Made by a program: the position numbers and the translations under genes. Of a DNA stretch of 64,000 nt, positions 60,912-64,000 are shown in pieces; position 1 is the stretch's first letter, and the number at the start of each line of letters is the position of its first letter. The notes below the pieces were generated by a model. The model ran no database searches. It was not told the origin of the DNA and worked only from the letters and a program-made list of their open reading frames with translations. Location of the stretch: contig CP131915.1 of assembly GCA_030704225.1 (NCBI GenBank), forward strand, positions 3,348,001-3,412,000, given 5' to 3'. This DNA comes from Kosakonia sp. H02 (lineage in GTDB: Bacteria > Pseudomonadota > Gammaproteobacteria > Enterobacterales > Enterobacteriaceae).

Positions 60912-61879
60912 TCGAGTTTGGCCGTTTTTATCAGCAAATTGCGACCGGCAACCTCGCCCACTGGCTGGAAACATTACCGGCGCAAATTGCCGCCTGGCAG
61001 CGCGAAACCCTGCACGGTCAGTTTAAACAGTGGAACAACGCGGTGGAGTTTTTGCCCACCATCACGCCGGCAAAGCTGGATCTGCTGCACAGCGTCACGG
61101 CGCAAAGCGCGGAGCCCTTAAGTGCCGGTCAGTTAAAAGGGATGGAAACGCTGCTGCGCAATCTGATGCCGTGGCGCAAAGGGCCGTTCTCCCTGTATGG
61201 CATTGATATCGATACCGAATGGCGTTCCGACTGGAAATGGGAGCGCGTGCTGCCGCATCTGTCAGATTTGCGCGGTCGGACAATTCTTGATGTCGGCTGC
61301 GGCAGCGGTTATCACCTGTGGCGCATGATTGGCGCAGGCGCACAGTTGGCGGTCGGCATCGATCCGACCCAGCTTTTCTTGTGCCAGTTCGAAGCCGTGC
61401 GCAAGTTGTTAGGCGACGATCGCCGCGCACATCTGCTGCCGCTCGGTATCGAACAGCTTCCGGCGCTGAATGCCTTTGATACGGTGTTTTCAATGGGCGT
61501 GCTCTATCATCGCCGCTCGCCGCTGGAGCATCTGTGGCAGTTGAAAGATCAGTTGGTAAAAGAGGGCGAACTGGTGCTGGAAACGCTGGTGGTTGAAGGT
61601 GACGAAAACACCGTGCTGGTACCGGGTGACCGGTATGCGCAAATGCGCAACGTCTACTTTATTCCCTCTGCGCTGGCGCTGAAAAGCTGGCTGGAAAAAT
61701 GCGGTTTTGTTGATGTGCGCATTGCCGATATGTGCGTGACCCGCACCGAGGAACAGCGTCGCACGTCGTGGATGGTCACAGAGTCGCTGGCAGATTTCCT
61801 CGACCCGGGAGATAACAGTAAGACCGTGGAAGGCTACCCGGCACCGCTGCGCGCGGTGTTGATTGCCCGCAAACCGTAG
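60908..61879 (+). CDS. cmoB: tRNA U34 carboxymethyltransferase CmoB
   Basis: Transfers carboxymethyl from carboxy-SAM to 5-hydroxyuridine-34, giving cmo5U. Protein of 323 residues, as in E. coli. Methyltransferase motif ILDVGCGSGYHLWRMIGAGA near residue 119 and DTVFSMGVLYHRRSPLEHL. ATGA overlap with cmoA shows an operon. In E. coli K-12 torYZ follows; here cutC follows directly in convergent orientation. Confidence 0.96.
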   Translation: MIEFGRFYQQIATGNLAHWLETLPAQIAAWQRETLHGQFKQWNNAVEFLPTITPAKLDLLHSVTAQSAEPLSAGQLKGMETLLRNLMPWRKGPFSLYGIDIDTEWRSDWKWERVLPHLSDLRGRTILDVGCGSGYHLWRMIGAGAQLAVGIDPTQLFLCQFEAVRKLLGDDRRAHLLPLGIEQLPALNAFDTVFSMGVLYHRRSPLEHLWQLKDQLVKEGELVLETLVVEGDENTVLVPGDRYAQMRNVYFIPSALALKSWLEKCGFVDVRIADMCVTRTEEQRRTSWMVTESLADFLDPGDNSKTVEGYPAPLRAVLIARKP

Positions 61880-61881
61880 AC

Positions 61882-61912
61882 AAAAAAAGGCCCCTGTTAA
61901 TGGCAGGGGCCT
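61882..61912 (-). terminator. Terminator between cmoB and cutC
   Basis: AGGCCCCTG/CAGGGGCCT stem with a 7-base loop; T7 lies on the minus strand, so it mainly ends cutC, but it starts 3 bases after the cmoB stop. Confidence 0.85.
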
Positions 61913-61962
61913 GGTACAAGCAAACATCACATTGGGCGACATGATGCGCGGTAAAAACTGGT

Positions 61963-62706
61963 TTAGCGGCCGTGACGCGTGATCATCTGCTTCATCAGAG
62001 CCACGGCTTCTTTGTCAACACCGTAGCGGGCATACTCATCCGCATTTACGTCTGATGACATCGATAATCCTGTATTGCGATAGCGCATTGGCGACGGTAT
62101 CCAGCGCCCCGCTGAACTGTGTACTTCTTTCACCCCGGCGTTGAGAAAGATACCAAGGTTCTCCGCACGCACACCTGCGCCAGCCATGATGATTGGAACA
62201 CCGGACAGAGCATTTAGTTCCCTGATTAATGAAACTCCTTTTTCTGCCGAAGACTGCTGACCGGACGTCAGAATGCGCGCGACGCCTAATTCAGCAAGGG
62301 TTTCAATCGCCTGACGCGGATCGGCGCACATATCAAACGCGCGATGAAATGTCACCGACATGCCCTCTGCGGCGCGCATAATTTCGCCCATCCGGGCGCT
62401 ATCGACATTGCCGTCTTCATCCAGCACGCCGGTGACCAGCCCCGGAAAGCCCAACTCGCGCATGAAATGAATATCGTCAAGCATGGCGCGAAACTCATCG
62501 TCGCGATAACAAAAATCGCCGCCGCGCGGGCGCACAATCGGGTGCACCGGAATGGTGACCGTCTGGCGTATGGCTTTCAATGCCCCGGCAGAAGGGGTTA
62601 ACCCGCCCTCTTTCGGCGCGGCGCAAAACTCAATCCGGTCGGCTCCGTGCTGCTGCGCTATTCGCGCGTCGTCAACGCTGTAACAGCAGATTTCCAGTAA
62701 TGTCAT
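61963..62706 (-). CDS. cutC: CutC family protein (copper homeostasis)
   Basis: TIM-barrel protein of 247 residues (248 in E. coli). LEICCYSVDDARIAQQHGAD, CAAPKEGGLTPSAGAL, VHPIVRPRGGDFCY, TFHRAFDMC and PIIMAGAGVRAENL are family motifs. It was first linked to copper tolerance in E. coli; a direct role has been questioned. The ATG at 62706 has a GGAGGAG site; upstream starts to 62742 lack conservation. Confidence 0.94.
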   Translation of the reverse strand: MTLLEICCYSVDDARIAQQHGADRIEFCAAPKEGGLTPSAGALKAIRQTVTIPVHPIVRPRGGDFCYRDDEFRAMLDDIHFMRELGFPGLVTGVLDEDGNVDSARMGEIMRAAEGMSVTFHRAFDMCADPRQAIETLAELGVARILTSGQQSSAEKGVSLIRELNALSGVPIIMAGAGVRAENLGIFLNAGVKEVHSSAGRWIPSPMRYRNTGLSMSSDVNADEYARYGVDKEAVALMKQMITRHGR

Positions 62707-62775
62707 GACTCCTCCTTTTTTCATCATCGCACGCTTGCGCAAAGGCAGATCTGCGCGCCTTCACACCCTTGCATT

Positions 62776-63336
62776 TCACTGCTCGCTGGCGACAATTTCT
62801 TCTATGCTCCACGGGTGAAATTTCACCGTCACTTGTCCGTCCGTTACCGCCAGAGTTGGGTTGGGCAACCGTTCATGCTCTCCCTTCGGTGAGCTGGTTT
62901 TTACTGCTATCCCCGGCTGGCTTAACCCTTCATCGGCCAGCAGCGCCAGTGCGCGTGCATTCAGCGTTTCCACCTCGCCTGGCAGCACGATTTCGATATG
63001 TTCCCAGCCTTCGTGCGGGTAGCGTTTTTCCCCCGGCCACGGCAGTTCAATGACCGTGAAGGTCCAGTGGGCAACGCAGACTGGTTCGTGCAACTTAAAC
63101 AAGCAAATCGGCCGACCGTTGATGATATTTTCCGACAGCAATTCACCACACTGTTCAAAACCGCGCCGCCAGCGTTCCGCCATCGCGTTTTGGTGGCAGC
63201 GCAGCGAAATATGGTCGGCGTTTAAGGGTGCGATATTTAACCCCAGGCGGGTAGTCAAATTTTGCAATTTGTCGGCAAAATGCGGCAAATCTTCCGCAAT
63301 ATCCTGCAACTCTTCGATTGTTTGCCAATGGCTCAT
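62776..63336 (-). CDS. yecM: YecM, VOC-superfamily protein
   Basis: Protein of 186 residues (188 in E. coli): DHISLRCHQNAMAERWRRGF, HEPVCVAHWTFTVIELPWPG, HEGWEHIEIVLPGEV and FHPWSIEEIVASEQ. The fold of E. coli YecM resembles isomerase/glyoxalase-type metal proteins; function unknown. It is divergent from argS. Confidence 0.93.
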   Translation of the reverse strand: MSHWQTIEELQDIAEDLPHFADKLQNLTTRLGLNIAPLNADHISLRCHQNAMAERWRRGFEQCGELLSENIINGRPICLFKLHEPVCVAHWTFTVIELPWPGEKRYPHEGWEHIEIVLPGEVETLNARALALLADEGLSQPGIAVKTSSPKGEHERLPNPTLAVTDGQVTVKFHPWSIEEIVASEQ

Positions 63337-63482
63337 AACGGTGCTCGCAACTCATAACAAAGCGCATAATCTACCGTGTTATGCAGTACTGACGCCACCG
63401 GGCATTTGCAGTATACTCCCGCCTTTAATAAACACCCGGACGCAGCCCTTCTTATGCGGCGTCCTAAAAGTAAGGTATCCCG

Positions 63483-64000
63483 GTGAATATTCAGGCACTT
63501 CTCTCAGAAAAAGTCAGTCAGGCCATGATTGCGGCAGGCGCACCCGCAGATTGCGAAGCGCAGGTTCGACAGTCAGCAAAAATTCAGTTCGGCGACTATC
63601 AGGCTAACGGCGTGATGGCAGTGGCGAAAAAACTGGGTATGGCACCGCGACAACTGGCTGAACAAGTCCTGTCTCACCTCTCTCTTGACGGGATCGCCAA
63701 CAAAGTCGAAATCGCCGGGCCTGGCTTTATTAATATCTTCCTTGCCCCGGAATTTCTCGCTGAACAGGTAAGCACCGCGCTGAAATCCCCTCGACTGGGC
63801 GTTTCGCAGCCGCAACAGCAAACCATCGTGGTTGACTACTCTGCGCCAAACGTAGCGAAAGAGATGCATGTCGGCCACCTGCGCTCCACCATCATCGGCG
63901 ATGCCGCAGTGCGTACGCTGTCGTTCCTTGGTCACAAGGTCATTCGCGCTAACCACGTCGGCGACTGGGGTACCCAGTTCGGGATGCTGATTGCCTTCCT
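63483..64000 (+). CDS. argS: Arginine--tRNA ligase (5' part, cut by window edge)
   Basis: Class I synthetase; only the first 172 of about 577 codons are in the window. GTG start at 63483 (VNIQALLSEKVSQAMIAAGA), as in E. coli. The N-terminal tRNA-recognition domain and the class I signature HVGHLRSTIIGDAAVR (HIGH motif variant) and RANHVGDWGTQFGMLIAF are visible and intact. An AAGGT site lies 10 bases upstream. It runs off the right edge. Confidence 0.96.
   Translation, partial: MNIQALLSEKVSQAMIAAGAPADCEAQVRQSAKIQFGDYQANGVMAVAKKLGMAPRQLAEQVLSHLSLDGIANKVEIAGPGFINIFLAPEFLAEQVSTALKSPRLGVSQPQQQTIVVDYSAPNVAKEMHVGHLRSTIIGDAAVRTLSFLGHKVIRANHVGDWGTQFGMLIAF

Noticed and set aside
1..64000. CRISPR arrays, prophage, insertion sequences, tRNA or rRNA genes, toxin-antitoxin protein pairs
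   Set aside because: The window was read for regular spaced repeats, transposase or phage proteins and RNA gene hallmarks; none was seen apart from the ERIC elements and the sRNA pair.

Overview
The window is a 64 kb stretch of chromosome from a member of the Enterobacteriaceae. The GC-rich coding sequence, ERIC repeats and near-continuous gene-by-gene match to the yoaA-to-argS segment of Escherichia coli K-12 all point that way. The proteins are close to E. coli but clearly not E. coli. A Kosakonia- or Enterobacter-like genus is plausible, but I cannot fix the genus from sequence alone. Almost every protein call comes from recognising the family and the known E. coli order, not from a database search.

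Layout, left to right: the 5' half of yoaA (helicase, cut by the window edge), yoaB, yoaH, pabB-nudL (folate, CoA hydrolysis), sdaA (serine deaminase), pdeD/yoaD (c-di-GMP phosphodiesterase), yoaE, the manXYZ mannose PTS operon with yobD, and mntP (manganese exporter) behind a yybP-ykoY riboswitch and two MntR-like operators. Next come rlmA, cspC with a damaged yobF, a metallo-beta-lactamase-fold gene not present in K-12 at this place, yebO, mgrB (PhoQ inhibitor), yobH, kdgR, the MFS transporter yebQ, htpX, prc-proQ, msrC, letA-letB (lipid transport), rsmF, yebV, yebW and pphA. The SdsR/SraC antisense sRNA pair follows.

The second half carries yobA-yebZ-yebY (copper), holE-exoX (DNA polymerase III theta, exonuclease X), ptrB, yebE, yebF, yebG (SOS) and purT. 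Then comes the Entner-Doudoroff/pentose block edd-eda, zwf, hexR, pykA, followed by lpxM, mepM, the Zur-regulated znuA / znuCB zinc importer, ruvAB (SOS), and a lineage-specific pair (SDR oxidoreductase plus XRE/MmyB regulator) where K-12 has yebB. The window ends with ruvC, yebC between two inverted ERIC elements, nudB, aspS, yecD-yecE-yecN, cmoA-cmoB, cutC, yecM and the start of argS.

Functional themes are metal balance (mntP, znuABC, yobA/yebZ), central carbon control (zwf/edd/eda/pykA under HexR, KdgR), SOS and recombination (yoaA, yebG, exoX, ruvABC), and envelope quality control (htpX, prc, mepM, lpxM, letAB, mgrB). Most of the window is ordinary core genome. The parts that deserve a second look are the accessory insertions (MBL-fold gene; SDR/XRE pair), the double frameshift in yobF, the ERIC pair that abuts or supplies stop codons around yebC, the repeat-rich zwf-hexR spacer, and the overlapping leader ORF of yoaE. 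I found no CRISPR array, prophage, insertion sequence, tRNA or rRNA gene.
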